Source of the DNA: Alteromonas sp. 1_MG-2023
Lineage (GTDB): Bacteria > Pseudomonadota > Gammaproteobacteria > Enterobacterales > Alteromonadaceae
DNA: 64,000 nt
Direction of reading: 5' to 3'
NCBI RefSeq assembly: GCF_030547075.1
Contig: NZ_JAUOQH010000003.1
Span: 186,001 to 250,000, forward strand
A program made the translations under genes and the position numbers. This document shows, piece after piece, positions 18,792 through 28,552 of this stretch. A model generated the notes under the pieces. It saw nothing but the letters and a program-made list of their open reading frames with translations. It was not told the origin of the DNA and ran no database searches. Position 1 is the stretch's first letter. Each line of letters begins with the position of its first letter.

Positions 18792-19894
18792 TAAATGTCC
18801 TACATGTTACCTTTGACATGCGCATTGGCGGAACCGAAATGGTGATAAAAAACATCATTGAAGGTAATACTGACGCTAACATTAAAATGTCAATTTATTG
18901 CATAGAATCCCCTTTAGGCCCTTGGGGTGAAGAACTAAAAAATTCAGGCTTTGCAATTACAATAAAAGAACGTAATCCTGGTTTTGATACAACGCTAATC
19001 AAAGCAATTAGAAAGCATATAAAAGAGAATAATATAGACGTTTTACATTGCCACCAGTACACCCCTTGGGTATATGGTGCATTAGCAGCTGCATACACAA
19101 ATACAAAAGTTATTTTTACTGAGCATGGGCGCTTTTACCCAGATTCACGTAGTTGGAAGCGTAGAATTATAAACCCAATTTTGCTAAAACTTTCAGATAA
19201 AGTTACAGCAATTTCCGAGGCTACTAAACAAGCCTTAATAGATTACGAGTATATTCCAGAAAATGATATAGAAGTTGTTTATAACGGCATTGCCACACTG
19301 AGCGTTGAAACCAGTAGGGAGCAAACAAGATCTGAGCTTTCTATCCCTGATGATGCATTTATATTTGGTACAATCGCCCGGTTAGATCCTATAAAGAATC
19401 AGACAATGATGATAAGAGCATTCGCCAATGTTGTCCCCGTTTTAAAAAATGTATTTCTCGTAATAGTCGGCGATGGCGAGATGAGAAAGCCTCTCGAATT
19501 ATTAGTCAATAAACTCGGTATAGAGCAAAACGTAATATTCACTGGCTATATTTCTAAGCCAGCAGCCTTATTAAACTCTTTCGATGTATTTCTGCTATCG
19601 TCATTAAGTGAGGGAACCTCGATGACATTACTAGAGGCTATGGCGCTTAGTAAACCATGTGTTGTAACTGACGCTGGTGGTAATGCTGAAGTTATTAGGC
19701 ACAAATTAAACGGATTGGTAAGCTTAAATGATGACGTTGATAGCTTTACACAAAATATGATAGAGGCCACGCGAGAAGAACTTAGTGAACAGTTTGCAAC
19801 GCATGCTATAGCAATATTCCATCAAAACTTTGCCGTTGGTGTGATGCTAAAAAAATATCTGAAAGGTTATAGAGAATTACACCAAAATGCTTAA
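18788..19894 (+). CDS. Glycosyltransferase family 4
   Basis: A 368-residue GT-B glycosyltransferase. The start is LHVTFDMRIGGTEMVI, the donor-domain entry is IFGTIARLDPIKNQ, and the EX7E-type donor motif is in SLSEGTSMTLLEAMALSKP. It is translationally coupled to the acyltransferase before it, and its stop overlaps the polymerase gene by eight bases. It likely adds a sugar to the repeat unit. N-terminal MGGTE-type residues resemble those of exosortase-associated sugar transferases, but I do not assign it to a subfamily. Confidence 0.88.
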   Translation: MINVLHVTFDMRIGGTEMVIKNIIEGNTDANIKMSIYCIESPLGPWGEELKNSGFAITIKERNPGFDTTLIKAIRKHIKENNIDVLHCHQYTPWVYGALAAAYTNTKVIFTEHGRFYPDSRSWKRRIINPILLKLSDKVTAISEATKQALIDYEYIPENDIEVVYNGIATLSVETSREQTRSELSIPDDAFIFGTIARLDPIKNQTMMIRAFANVVPVLKNVFLVIVGDGEMRKPLELLVNKLGIEQNVIFTGYISKPAALLNSFDVFLLSSLSEGTSMTLLEAMALSKPCVVTDAGGNAEVIRHKLNGLVSLNDDVDSFTQNMIEATREELSEQFATHAIAIFHQNFAVGVMLKKYLKGYRELHQNA

Positions 19895-21200
19895 CATTTT
19901 ATTATTCTGGGGAACATATTTCGGTGGCCTGTTTATGGCTTTTAGCAGGGCCCCTATCTACGCATTCTTAGTGTATCAAGCCGTATATTTCTTCAATCCT
20001 CCGAAAAGATGGTGGGGTTCGTCAATACCGGATCTGAGTTTTTCTTACTATGTGGTTGTTTTAATGGCAGTACTAATGCTTTTTAAATACAAAGAGCTGT
20101 CTAAAAACAAATTATTTAATGTACCACAAACGAAGTGGGTGTATTTATTTTTGTTAACACACATCATAGCTTATGGTTTCGCATCTTTGCCATTGAAGCA
20201 CGACATATTTACTATATATTTTTTAAAATTAGTAGTGATAGTTTCCATCGCGTACAAATTAATTAACTCCGAAAAAGACTTAAAGCTCGTTATTTTCGGT
20301 TACATTTTCGGTGCTTGGTATCTAAGTTTCTATACATTTCAAATCGGGAGGAATCGGGGTGATAGAGTAGAAGGAATAGGTACCGTTGACTCTACCGATT
20401 CAAATGGAATAGCAGCCGCTATTGCGCCTGCAGTAGTACTAGGTATTTATTATTTATGGAGCTCAAATAAATTGTGGCAAAGAGTCGTGTGCTTAATAAG
20501 CCTCGCTTTTTTGTGTAATGCTCTTGTACTGATCAACAGCCGCGGCGCCGTTCTTGGCTTGATTGTTGGAAGCGCTTATTTTATTTACAATTTATATAAA
20601 GGCAAGATTAAAGCCAAATTTCAAAAAGCAACTGTTTACGGATTAGTCGCTATTGGTGTTATTGGACTTAGTGTTATTATGGATGACGGATTTACCGATC
20701 GTTTTTTGTCTTTAAAAGAGGAAGCTCAAGGTGTGAATGAGCAAGGAGAAACAGGTAGTACTAGGGTTGTTTACTGGAAAGCAGCTTTTGATCTGGCGCT
20801 CGATCACCCGTTGGGAACTGGAGCATACGGATTTAATTATCACGCAAATAAATATATACCTGCCGATACGTTTGTGGGAAGAAATCTTAGGGAATCCGGC
20901 GGCGTAAAGTCGGTTCACTCTTCTTGGTTTTCAGCCCTTGCAGAAGTCGGTTTTTTAGGTCTTCTGTTCTTTATTCTAATGATTTATTCCTGCTTCAAAA
21001 CAGCTAAAACTCTAAAGGCATTATTCTTTAAGGAGAGTAAACCATACGAATATTATTTCATCTGCGCCTTAGAAGGTTCATTGATCACTTTCATGGTCAC
21101 GATGACCTTTTTAGATAGACATCGTGCTGAGGTTTTGTATTGGTTAATTTTATTCTTCATGGCCGCACACAATATTTATATTAATAGAGCCAAAAGTTGA
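19887..21200 (+). CDS. O-antigen ligase/polymerase-like protein, exosortase A-associated
   Basis: A 437-residue membrane protein with ten or more hydrophobic segments. The N terminus (RAPIYAFLVYQAVYFFNPPKRWW) matches the DUF5935-type start of the 'putative O-glycosylation ligase, exosortase A system-associated' family. A larger periplasmic loop with GSTRVVYWKAAFDLALDHP-type sequence (about residues 290-350) belongs to the Wzy_C/O-antigen ligase fold. It is the only polymerase/ligase candidate in the window. It could polymerise the flipped repeat units or ligate glycan to protein. It overlaps the preceding GT4 gene by eight bases. Confidence 0.82.
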   Translation: MLNILLFWGTYFGGLFMAFSRAPIYAFLVYQAVYFFNPPKRWWGSSIPDLSFSYYVVVLMAVLMLFKYKELSKNKLFNVPQTKWVYLFLLTHIIAYGFASLPLKHDIFTIYFLKLVVIVSIAYKLINSEKDLKLVIFGYIFGAWYLSFYTFQIGRNRGDRVEGIGTVDSTDSNGIAAAIAPAVVLGIYYLWSSNKLWQRVVCLISLAFLCNALVLINSRGAVLGLIVGSAYFIYNLYKGKIKAKFQKATVYGLVAIGVIGLSVIMDDGFTDRFLSLKEEAQGVNEQGETGSTRVVYWKAAFDLALDHPLGTGAYGFNYHANKYIPADTFVGRNLRESGGVKSVHSSWFSALAEVGFLGLLFFILMIYSCFKTAKTLKALFFKESKPYEYYFICALEGSLITFMVTMTFLDRHRAEVLYWLILFFMAAHNIYINRAKS

Positions 21201-21219
21201 GCATTGGGAAACAAAATAT

Positions 21220-22200
21220 ATGACTGCACTCGTATCAATTATCGTTCCTATTTTCAATCGTGAACATTACGTAGAACAATTAATTTCTACGGTTAAGCGA
21301 CAAACCTACCCATATTGGGAGCTGCTGTTAATAGACGATGGTAGTACAGACAAAACAGTGGCATTGCTACAGAAGCATTTAGAACTAGATTCCAGAATAA
21401 AATGTTTTAGTAACAGCCATATAAAAGGCGCTAGCGGGGCACGAAATACCGGACTTGAACTGGCTAACGGAAAATATGTTGCGTACCAAGATAGCGATGA
21501 TGAATGGATTGAAGACCATCTTAAGATCATGGTCTATTATCTAGAAAAATATCCTGAAAAAATTAACTTAATGTCCGCGAACCCATTAAGAAAATACCGA
21601 GAATCAGGTGAAGTATTTAATTACGACCAGATTGAATTAGAAAAATATTCCTTTGAAAAGGTTGAAGATGCTTTTGTCTTTTCTCAAGAAAAAGCATTTG
21701 ACTATCAACTTCGAGGTAGAATTATTACAACTCAGTGCATCGTAGCTCAACGTGAAATAATCAAAAACATACGATGGGACGAATCTCTAAAGGCAGCAAC
21801 TGATAATTTATATAACCTTAGGCTTTCTGCACAACAACTGAAGATTGGCCATATACAGAATTATCATGCTATTTACTGGGCACATGATGACAATATTACG
21901 AATTGTGGAGGTAATCATGATGCACCTAGAATGGAACGTGTTCAAAGTAACTTCATAAAATATTGGCGTATAATTTTGAAAGATTTTTCTCTTACAGTTG
22001 AACAAAAGCGTTACGTTAAGAAAAATCTGTCTGAAACGCTAGCATGGCACTATGCATACGCAGCGCTTGAGCCCCAAGAAAAATACGTTGAATCAATTAG
22101 CGTGTATTGGTCCGCTTTTTTGATATGGCCAAGCAATATTGGCGCCTTCAATAGCGCTTTAAAATGTACCTATAAAGCCTGCCTTTCGAAATTCAAGTAG
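21220..22200 (+). CDS. Glycosyltransferase family 2
   Basis: A 326-residue GT-A glycosyltransferase. It has VSIIVPIFNREHYVE at the N terminus, LLIDDGSTD, and the metal-binding DSDDEWIEDH near residue 90. It lies 19 bases after the polymerase gene and closes the plus-strand operon. A similar GT2 is encoded at 30.6-31.5 kb (DSDDEW also present), so the two may be distant paralogues. The substrate is unknown. Confidence 0.87.
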   Translation: MTALVSIIVPIFNREHYVEQLISTVKRQTYPYWELLLIDDGSTDKTVALLQKHLELDSRIKCFSNSHIKGASGARNTGLELANGKYVAYQDSDDEWIEDHLKIMVYYLEKYPEKINLMSANPLRKYRESGEVFNYDQIELEKYSFEKVEDAFVFSQEKAFDYQLRGRIITTQCIVAQREIIKNIRWDESLKAATDNLYNLRLSAQQLKIGHIQNYHAIYWAHDDNITNCGGNHDAPRMERVQSNFIKYWRIILKDFSLTVEQKRYVKKNLSETLAWHYAYAALEPQEKYVESISVYWSAFLIWPSNIGAFNSALKCTYKACLSKFK

Positions 22201-22383
22201 TCTCGGCTTGGTGGTCACAAGTTACCATGATCATCTAATGAGTTAGAACCTTTTGTCATTCAAAATTCCTATTGGAAAATATAATATACAAAAGGAACAC
22301 AGTATCAACTCTAACAGTGGATAAACCAACGTTCTGATTAATCGTGACGGATTATCCGATCTTAACCTACTATAGAAAGTGTT

Positions 22384-24315
22384 ATGAAATACAGATCAGA
22401 CATTGACGGCTTAAGAGCCGTTGCAATATTACCAGTTGTTTTGTTCCACCTCGATATATCGTGGATATCTGGCGGATTTGTTGGTGTCGACATATTCTTT
22501 GTTATTAGCGGTTACCTTATAACTTCTGTTATTTTTAATGATCTGGTAAATGGCACATTTTCTTATTCATACTTTTTTTTTCGTCGCGTTAGAAGGCTAT
22601 TTCCTGCTGCCTTTGTAGTTTATCTTTTTACTCTATCTACGTTTATAGTTGTTTATCCAAACACCTTTTTTGAAAAGGTGGCCATTACAACACTTAGTTC
22701 TCTATTTTTTGTCTCAAATTTATATTTCTGGCAACAGGGCGGGTATTTTAGTGACAATCTAGAATTAAACCCCCTTCTCCATACTTGGAGCCTAAGTGTT
22801 GAAGAGCAATTTTATCTCTTTTTTCCTCTAGCTCTAATCGTGTTGTTCAAGTATATAAAACCGCAAAAGTTAGTGTTGTTGATGTTTATATTCCCTGTTG
22901 TTATGTCCCTTTGTCTTGCTATTTACTTTACTCCTTCATCGAAATCATTCGCAGGTTTTTATTTACTACCTACCAGAGTTTATGAGTTAGGGGCTGGTGC
23001 ATTACTTGCGGCGATTATTCGATACGGTTATTTTGAAAAGCATAGGAAATTGACGCTCCTTCGTAATATTGGCTTTACAATGACCATATGCGCCATTTTT
23101 GGCTTCGATGCGACAACGCCTTTTCCTTCGTACAGTGCCTTGTTACCTGTTGTTGGAACTTGTCTGATAATATTTACAAACAGTAAGTCTGGTTTAATCT
23201 ACCGATTACTTGTAAACCGTGGCGCAGTTTTTATTGGGCTTATATCTTACTCAATGTACCTTTGGCATTGGCCATTAATCGTCCTTAAGAATTGGCTTTT
23301 TGATGACCATTATCCCAATATTATGAATTTCACCGTTCTAGCTACCACAACATTTTTAGCCTTTCTAACCTATAGATTTATTGAGACACCTTACAGAAGT
23401 CGAAAACTAATACCTGATAAACAGCTAAAAAGAAGAGCTATATGGGGATATATTACGCTTGTGATATTTTCATCAACAGTCATCTTTACTGGCAATGATT
23501 TTATAACAGATCCACATGGGGATATATCTGCAAAGTATGAATTAACTATAAGCCCAGAGCCTTTTAGAAAAGAGTGCACTAACAGATTAAAGAATTCTAA
23601 AGACTCTACTCCGTGCTTGATAGGAAAGGAGAAGCAAGGCACCAAAAATATACTGGTTTGGGGAGATAGTCATGGTGGGGCATTCATTCCAACACTTATG
23701 GGTGCGAGTGAGAGATACAATATATATTTCTTTATTAATACGGGTTGTCCTCCCGTATACAATTTAACTAGGCCCAATAGCCCTTTTGGTGATTGTGAAC
23801 CAATTAATAACGCTATTTGGGAACATGTCCAGAACAATTCATACGATCTAATCCTCGTTGTAGGTGCATTTAACAATTATCTTAACTGGGAACTAATTGG
23901 ACATTCTCATCAAAGTGATTTGTCGTCATTACAATCGTTTGAAACCACCGTCGGCGAGCAAATCAATTTGCTTAAAAATATTAATACGGAAATAGCGTTC
24001 ATTCCCCAAGCACCGCGCTTCAAATCTAATATACCTGAAAATTGGTTGAGAATGGCCACACTCAATTACAAGGGGGATTATCCATTTTTATCAAACGAGG
24101 AATACGAAACGCAACTAAAAGAGTTTAGTTCTGTATTAAATGATGACATGATTTTGTTTCCTGCACGGACATATTGTATCAATGTAATATGTGATTCGGT
24201 ATATAATGACAACATCTTGTATAAAGACTCACATCACATTAGTAATTTTTTCGCAGAATTGCTAGCACCGACAGTTGATAGTGCTATTGCCGAACGTCTG
24301 AATCCTTCATTTTGA
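22384..24315 (+). CDS. Membrane acyltransferase 3 with C-terminal SGNH domain (OafA/YrhL-like)
   Basis: A 643-residue fusion. The N-terminal part is an acyltransferase-3 domain with about ten membrane segments (DGLRAVAILPVVLFH, then GVDIFFVISGYL). From about residue 415 it has a periplasmic SGNH hydrolase-like domain with block I GDSH (VWGDSHGGA) and a block V-like DSHH near residue 625. Proteins of this architecture O-acetylate O-antigens and other envelope glycans. The membrane part passes the acyl group across and the SGNH domain transfers it. It stands 183 bases after the operon and has its own hairpin downstream, so it may be a single transcription unit. Confidence 0.88.
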   Translation: MKYRSDIDGLRAVAILPVVLFHLDISWISGGFVGVDIFFVISGYLITSVIFNDLVNGTFSYSYFFFRRVRRLFPAAFVVYLFTLSTFIVVYPNTFFEKVAITTLSSLFFVSNLYFWQQGGYFSDNLELNPLLHTWSLSVEEQFYLFFPLALIVLFKYIKPQKLVLLMFIFPVVMSLCLAIYFTPSSKSFAGFYLLPTRVYELGAGALLAAIIRYGYFEKHRKLTLLRNIGFTMTICAIFGFDATTPFPSYSALLPVVGTCLIIFTNSKSGLIYRLLVNRGAVFIGLISYSMYLWHWPLIVLKNWLFDDHYPNIMNFTVLATTTFLAFLTYRFIETPYRSRKLIPDKQLKRRAIWGYITLVIFSSTVIFTGNDFITDPHGDISAKYELTISPEPFRKECTNRLKNSKDSTPCLIGKEKQGTKNILVWGDSHGGAFIPTLMGASERYNIYFFINTGCPPVYNLTRPNSPFGDCEPINNAIWEHVQNNSYDLILVVGAFNNYLNWELIGHSHQSDLSSLQSFETTVGEQINLLKNINTEIAFIPQAPRFKSNIPENWLRMATLNYKGDYPFLSNEEYETQLKEFSSVLNDDMILFPARTYCINVICDSVYNDNILYKDSHHISNFFAELLAPTVDSAIAERLNPSF

Positions 24316-24323
24316 GAGCTCTA

Positions 24324-24371
24324 TTAAGCCTAGTCTTTCGAAAATGTTAGTTGTGACTTGACTAGGCTTAA
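24324..24371 (+). terminator. Hairpin after the acyltransferase-SGNH gene
   Basis: A perfect 12-bp inverted repeat (TTAAGCCTAGTC and its complement) with a 24-base loop begins nine bases after the stop at 24315. A T-rich run (TTTTTGTTTT) starts about ten bases later. It is probably a weak intrinsic terminator. The large loop lowers confidence. Confidence 0.5.
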
Positions 24372-24441
24372 AAAGATAGTTTTTGTTTTAATTCCTCTCG
24401 CCTCCCATAAACTAGTAAAGGCACATCACTCGCGCGTGTCC

Positions 24442-24558
24442 GTCCGGTAATTCACACATTCAATTCATAAGTTAGCGCATGGTGTTCTTTTTGCTAAGGA
24501 GAGTGCACAGATAACTTCAAGCTTAAATGCTTTGCTACGCTCGCTTTAACTACCGGAC
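24442..24558. repeat. Inverted repeat GTCCGGTA/TACCGGAC in convergent intergenic gap
   Basis: Eight-base perfect inverted arms (24442-24449 and 24551-24558), extendable to 11 bases with one mismatch, bracket about 100 non-coding bases. They lie between convergent genes and right at the edge of the A+T-rich block. The segment carries no ORF of note and its base composition is less A+T-rich than its neighbours. It could be a decayed small mobile element or chance. Confidence 0.3.
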
Positions 24559-24591
24559 AAATGAATTTTTCGTTTTTTACTGATATTTAAT

Positions 24592-25437
24592 TCACTTCAA
24601 ATTCTGAAATCTTTCTTTGAAAGAGAAAATTGCGTCTTCGAATTTATCATTCATCTCATCAAGCTTTTTATCGGAGGATAGTACAAAGGAGGAAGATTTT
24701 TCTAACTCTATTAACCTTTTCGAAAAGGCTTTATGTTTTACAATTTTGACTACCTTTCTGACGAAGTTGGTAGTATCTACTCCCCATAGACGCGGAAAAC
24801 TCATGGGATTGTAGTTTAGATCTAGTGACATACAAAAGTCACGCCATTTGAAGCTTAAAATATCTTCTGAGGTAGCAATAGGTATCCACGGCACTCTAAG
24901 AGCTTCCGCAAGAATAGCGCCATGCATAGCCTCACAGATAATCTTTTCGCTATTATTTACTTCACCAATGACTTCTTCAGTTGAAAGTGAAGGAGATATA
25001 TAATTTATCCCCGCACTCTCTACTACGGACTGAAGCTCTTTTGACATTGTCTGATAATGTGGCATAAAACTGCATTTGTATTTTTTATCGGTATGTAAAT
25101 TTATTACTCTATTGAGGTAGATTACCGGATCGCTTAAAACAAGAGACTTTTCAACTCCAATAGCGTTAGCTGTCAGTGGTCCCCTTACACCATGTACAAT
25201 CCAATTTTTCCCGACTTTAGGTACTGAATTGCCATAGCCAGCACCAGTACCGAAAACATGCACTCTTTTTTCAGAAGGCCTAAGAAAACGATTTTGATCG
25301 TTTAACAAAGTTCCGATACCAATAAATATTTCGTCATTATCACCGTCAAAATTAATACCAACAATATCTTTCCAGAACCAAGGGTTTAATGCATCCCCAA
25401 AGTTGCTACTTTTACTATTAAAATAGTGTAGATACAT
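24592..25437 (-). CDS. Polysaccharide pyruvyl transferase family protein
   Basis: A 281-residue protein with the family hallmarks. These are an N-terminal FGDALNPWFWKD segment, the nucleotide-binding-like IFIGIGTLL, RGPLTANAIG, LSDPVIYL, and in the C-terminal half SEKIICEAMHGAILAEALRVPWIPI. Such enzymes add a ketal-linked pyruvate from phosphoenolpyruvate to a sugar and give the polymer negative charge. It follows the flippase gene by 23 bases on the minus strand and ends the decoration block. The last 50 residues are charged and variable. The sugar acceptor is unknown. Confidence 0.85.
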   Translation of the reverse strand: MYLHYFNSKSSNFGDALNPWFWKDIVGINFDGDNDEIFIGIGTLLNDQNRFLRPSEKRVHVFGTGAGYGNSVPKVGKNWIVHGVRGPLTANAIGVEKSLVLSDPVIYLNRVINLHTDKKYKCSFMPHYQTMSKELQSVVESAGINYISPSLSTEEVIGEVNNSEKIICEAMHGAILAEALRVPWIPIATSEDILSFKWRDFCMSLDLNYNPMSFPRLWGVDTTNFVRKVVKIVKHKAFSKRLIELEKSSSFVLSSDKKLDEMNDKFEDAIFSFKERFQNLK

Positions 25438-25460
25438 AGGACTCTCAATTTTCTAGTCAA

Positions 25461-26915
25461 TCATTTAAAATTCATTAATTTTTGCTTTAAAGAAAATATA
25501 TATTTCCACTCTTCCATCTTATTAAAGCCCAAAATGAATTGAATAAAAACAAAAACAAAAAACAATGCAGTGAAAATTAATATATCCAACACTCCATTAA
25601 CAATCAAAAGAAAATTGAAATTAAATAGGTTAAGTATATAACCTGACGCCAAGAGGCTGGTTACAACTGGTATAACCGCTAAAAGCAGCCTGACGGTAGA
25701 AACAAGACCGTTATAGTAGAGAGATGTCATTATTAAAAAAGTATGCACTGTTAGAGCTTCTACAATCACTCGAACTAAAGCAAAATCATAGATTTCTTTA
25801 GTCTCAAATAAAAATAGGCTAAATATGAACACAAGAAGAGATAATATTTCAAAATAAAACATTACTTTTGTTTTACCGTGTATTAGAAGTAAACGTCTAG
25901 CTTGGTTTAGTGAAGCGAAGGAAGGTATCAAAAAAGCGAAAATCGTAAGTAAGTTGCTGTAGATAATCCAGTTTTCACCCAGTAGTATATTTATAACGAG
26001 TTCGCTTCTAAAACAAAGAAACGCCGTGATGTACCCTGCGACAATCATTGTAACAACGTAAGTCATATTGTATTGACTAATAAGGTAGTTATAGTTGCTT
26101 TTTATCTTTGTTAACGAGATTAAAAGAGGGTTAGTCGCCGGGAGTATAATTTGACTACATGGCAAGAAAGCTAAGTACTTCAAAACATGATAAGAACCTA
26201 GCGAACTTTTACCAAATTGATTGCTTACTAGTAAAGTATCTAATTGAGTACGAAAAAAACCTATTACAGATTGCGGAATCATCCAAGATGAAAATAGCCA
26301 TTGTTCTTTTAAGTTCGAGAAGTTAAATCGAATTTTATGTTTGTACAAGAAAAAGCTTCCAATCGTCGTTATTAGCATCTCCGAACAGGTACCAATAACG
26401 AGCGCCCAATAGCTCTGATAGTTAAGCGCAATAGATATTGCAATTACGACACTTACAGCCTTACTAAACAAAGATAACTTTATTATATTTTTATAGTTAA
26501 GTTCTCTTCTTAAATAAATCAAGCCTGGATTTTTCAACAAAGTAATAGCAGAAGAAGCAGCTAGCACATAAAGTATATTCTCTATCCGAACCTCATTAAA
26601 CTGTGTCGATATATAGTTAGCAAAAACTGCTAGTATTAACAGAATAGGAAGCTTAATGATTATATTGAGAGACCATGCTGTATTAACGGTGTCGTCGGTA
26701 ATTTTTTCACAACGCTGAAGATACTGATCTGCTCCAGCGTCGACTAGTGAATCGATGAACCCCATTATTAATGTTGCAATTGCGACTATGCCAAAATCTT
26801 CTGGTACCAACACTCGAGCGAGAATGAGCGTACTTATTATCCCAATTGACCTTTTTGCAAGCGCCTCCACCACAAGTAATACGGAGCCTATCATCCCCCT
26901 TCTGGCATTAGACAT
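25461..26915 (-). CDS. Wzx-type oligosaccharide flippase (first of two)
   Basis: A 484-residue polytopic membrane protein of the MOP/polysaccharide-synthesis flippase family with about 12-14 hydrophobic segments. The N terminus contains RSIGIISTLILARVLVPEDFGIVA, typical of the WzxC-like branch. It should translocate undecaprenyl-linked repeat units to the periplasm. The DNA is conspicuously A+T-rich. A second flippase of the same general type lies at 34.8-36.3 kb, with a similar start (LARLLAPEQFGLIAI). This one is grouped with the pyruvyl and sulfotransferase genes and may serve their glycan. Confidence 0.88.
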   Translation of the reverse strand: MSNARRGMIGSVLLVVEALAKRSIGIISTLILARVLVPEDFGIVAIATLIMGFIDSLVDAGADQYLQRCEKITDDTVNTAWSLNIIIKLPILLILAVFANYISTQFNEVRIENILYVLAASSAITLLKNPGLIYLRRELNYKNIIKLSLFSKAVSVVIAISIALNYQSYWALVIGTCSEMLITTIGSFFLYKHKIRFNFSNLKEQWLFSSWMIPQSVIGFFRTQLDTLLVSNQFGKSSLGSYHVLKYLAFLPCSQIILPATNPLLISLTKIKSNYNYLISQYNMTYVVTMIVAGYITAFLCFRSELVINILLGENWIIYSNLLTIFAFLIPSFASLNQARRLLLIHGKTKVMFYFEILSLLVFIFSLFLFETKEIYDFALVRVIVEALTVHTFLIMTSLYYNGLVSTVRLLLAVIPVVTSLLASGYILNLFNFNFLLIVNGVLDILIFTALFFVFVFIQFILGFNKMEEWKYIFSLKQKLMNFK

Positions 26916-26959
26916 AAATCAAGATTCCGTTTGAGTAATACATGAAAACACCGTTACAC

Positions 26960-27727
26960 CTATAAATCTTTTAAGTTTAGTTTTCTTGTATATTGCGTTA
27001 CGCCTGAAAACTCATAGTTCAATAAAAAAATATCATCTTTGTAGATTTCTTGGACTACATTTTTACTTTCATCATCATAAAAAGAACGGTAATCAGATCG
27101 AGAAACTTGATTTAACTGTTCGAGTGGTGTTTCAATATTTAGTTTTTTTGCAATATAATTGTAGTCTTCCTCCATATTCTCTAGATAGGCAATGTAGTCT
27201 ACGCTTACTCTTTGATACTTATCGACAATGAAATCTATTTGAGGCTTAAAGTGATGATGTTTCTGAATATTTTCCTCATTAAGCCAATTCATCACGAAAT
27301 CTTTAAAGTTTTTATACTTTTTTAATTCCTCTTCATAAAACTTCTCATCCCACTTATTCATTCCACCTTTTTGTAAAAAAGTATACGCTGAAACTACTCG
27401 ATCCCATGGATTTCTTACGAAAGTAAATTTAAAGTAATTTAAAAATTTTGTTGGCTCATATACGTTAATATATTGATCTATAGATGTATGTCCGCCAGCA
27501 AGATTCCCAAAGAGGGATCTGTTTACCGAAACTCCTGCACATTTGGGGATATGAACGAAAATAGATTTTTTTTGATCGAAAGGCTTATATGAACCCCATT
27601 CGGATGTTTCTCTAGTCCTCAACTTCTGTATTTCTGCGAATTCTTTTGGCCTTGATATTTTATAATCCCACCATCTCGCATATAAGTATGTTTTAGTTGG
27701 TAAAGCTCTTACTATAAATTGTTTCAT
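26960..27727 (-). CDS. Sulfotransferase family 2-like protein
   Basis: A 255-residue enzyme with the PAPS-binding signatures of carbohydrate sulfotransferases. The 5'-phosphosulfate loop is in IFVHIPKCAGVSVNRSLFG (about residues 55-73). The 3'-phosphate-binding segment is in FTFVRNPWDRVVSAY. It likely sulfates the exopolysaccharide, common in marine polymers. Its ATG overlaps the stop of the upstream SGNH gene (ATGA), so the two are translationally coupled. The region is strongly A+T-rich. No PAPS-synthesis genes are seen in the window. Confidence 0.85.
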   Translation of the reverse strand: MKQFIVRALPTKTYLYARWWDYKISRPKEFAEIQKLRTRETSEWGSYKPFDQKKSIFVHIPKCAGVSVNRSLFGNLAGGHTSIDQYINVYEPTKFLNYFKFTFVRNPWDRVVSAYTFLQKGGMNKWDEKFYEEELKKYKNFKDFVMNWLNEENIQKHHHFKPQIDFIVDKYQRVSVDYIAYLENMEEDYNYIAKKLNIETPLEQLNQVSRSDYRSFYDDESKNVVQEIYKDDIFLLNYEFSGVTQYTRKLNLKDL

Positions 27728-28401
27728 TTAAATATTTTATTTAACTCTTTTAATAAAGTATGGGCATAGACATTATTGTCATAATGATGATTATTAGCGT
27801 CTTCATTAAGCAAAATTTTACTCACTGTACCATCATCCCCCATACATATTGGGTCCAAATTCACATGTATTAACCCTTTCGTTACGCAATATTTTTCAAT
27901 CTTTTTATTAAGTTCGATGGTCAACGCTGTTCGATCTAACTGAGTTGCTCGGACCTCTTTTCGCGCATTAGCGATTTCGCCCCAGTCTTGAGCATCTTTT
28001 ATTGTTGGTAGAGGCGCACTTATTACCACTGTCTTATCTTTTCCCATGTGCGAATCTATAAATTTAATATATTTTTCTACACATAAATCTAACATTTCAC
28101 CTATAGGTCTAGATTTTTTTTCAGACTGAAACCAAAGCACGAAACCAGTGTCAACTTCTCCAAGTAAAATGATAACCAAATCAGGTTTATGCAACTCATA
28201 AGCTTTTTGAAATATAGGTAAAGCCTTTGTTTTTGAATTAGGATTCTCGATTCCAGATATTGTGGCACCATGTACAAGCTCTAGTCTTACATTGTAACGA
28301 TCTAGTAAGCTACTACTAATAACCTTTGTTCTAAAGACCTCAGCATGTGAATCCCCTAGAACTAAAAGCTTCTTCTTTTTAAATAAAAAGTTAAATTTCA
28401 T
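27724..28401 (-). CDS. SGNH/GDSL-type hydrolase
   Basis: A 225-residue protein. Block I is LVLGDSHAEVF (about residues 13-24), a middle ILLGEVDTGF segment may supply the Gly/Asn blocks, and a late D-x-N-x-H stretch (DANNHHYD) may supply the Asp-His pair. SGNH enzymes hydrolyse or transfer esters. No signal peptide is evident, although a basic N terminus (FNLFKKKK-like) is present. It is coupled to the sulfotransferase gene downstream. This suggests both act on the same substrate, perhaps acetylation control of a sulfated sugar. Start ATG 28401 has GAGGT 13 bases upstream. Confidence 0.78.
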   Translation of the reverse strand: MKFNFLFKKKKLLVLGDSHAEVFRTKVISSSLLDRYNVRLELVHGATISGIENPNSKTKALPIFQKAYELHKPDLVIILLGEVDTGFVLWFQSEKKSRPIGEMLDLCVEKYIKFIDSHMGKDKTVVISAPLPTIKDAQDWGEIANARKEVRATQLDRTALTIELNKKIEKYCVTKGLIHVNLDPICMGDDGTVSKILLNEDANNHHYDNNVYAHTLLKELNKIFK

Positions 28402-28552
28402 TTTTATTTTTTACCTCAAATTAACTTATTTATAGTAATGTGGGCTACATATCTATTCTTGCGAACTATAATTTATATGCAAGATTAATTTGAATGATAT
28501 GGTACTGCTTTACTTTCGCCTCACACCGTTAAATAGTAAAATTCTCAAGAAA

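Noticed and set aside
24316-24591. Possible integron attC site or transposon remnant in the gap
   Set aside because: No attC core sites, transposase fragment or target duplication can be recognised; only the weak inverted repeat is reported.
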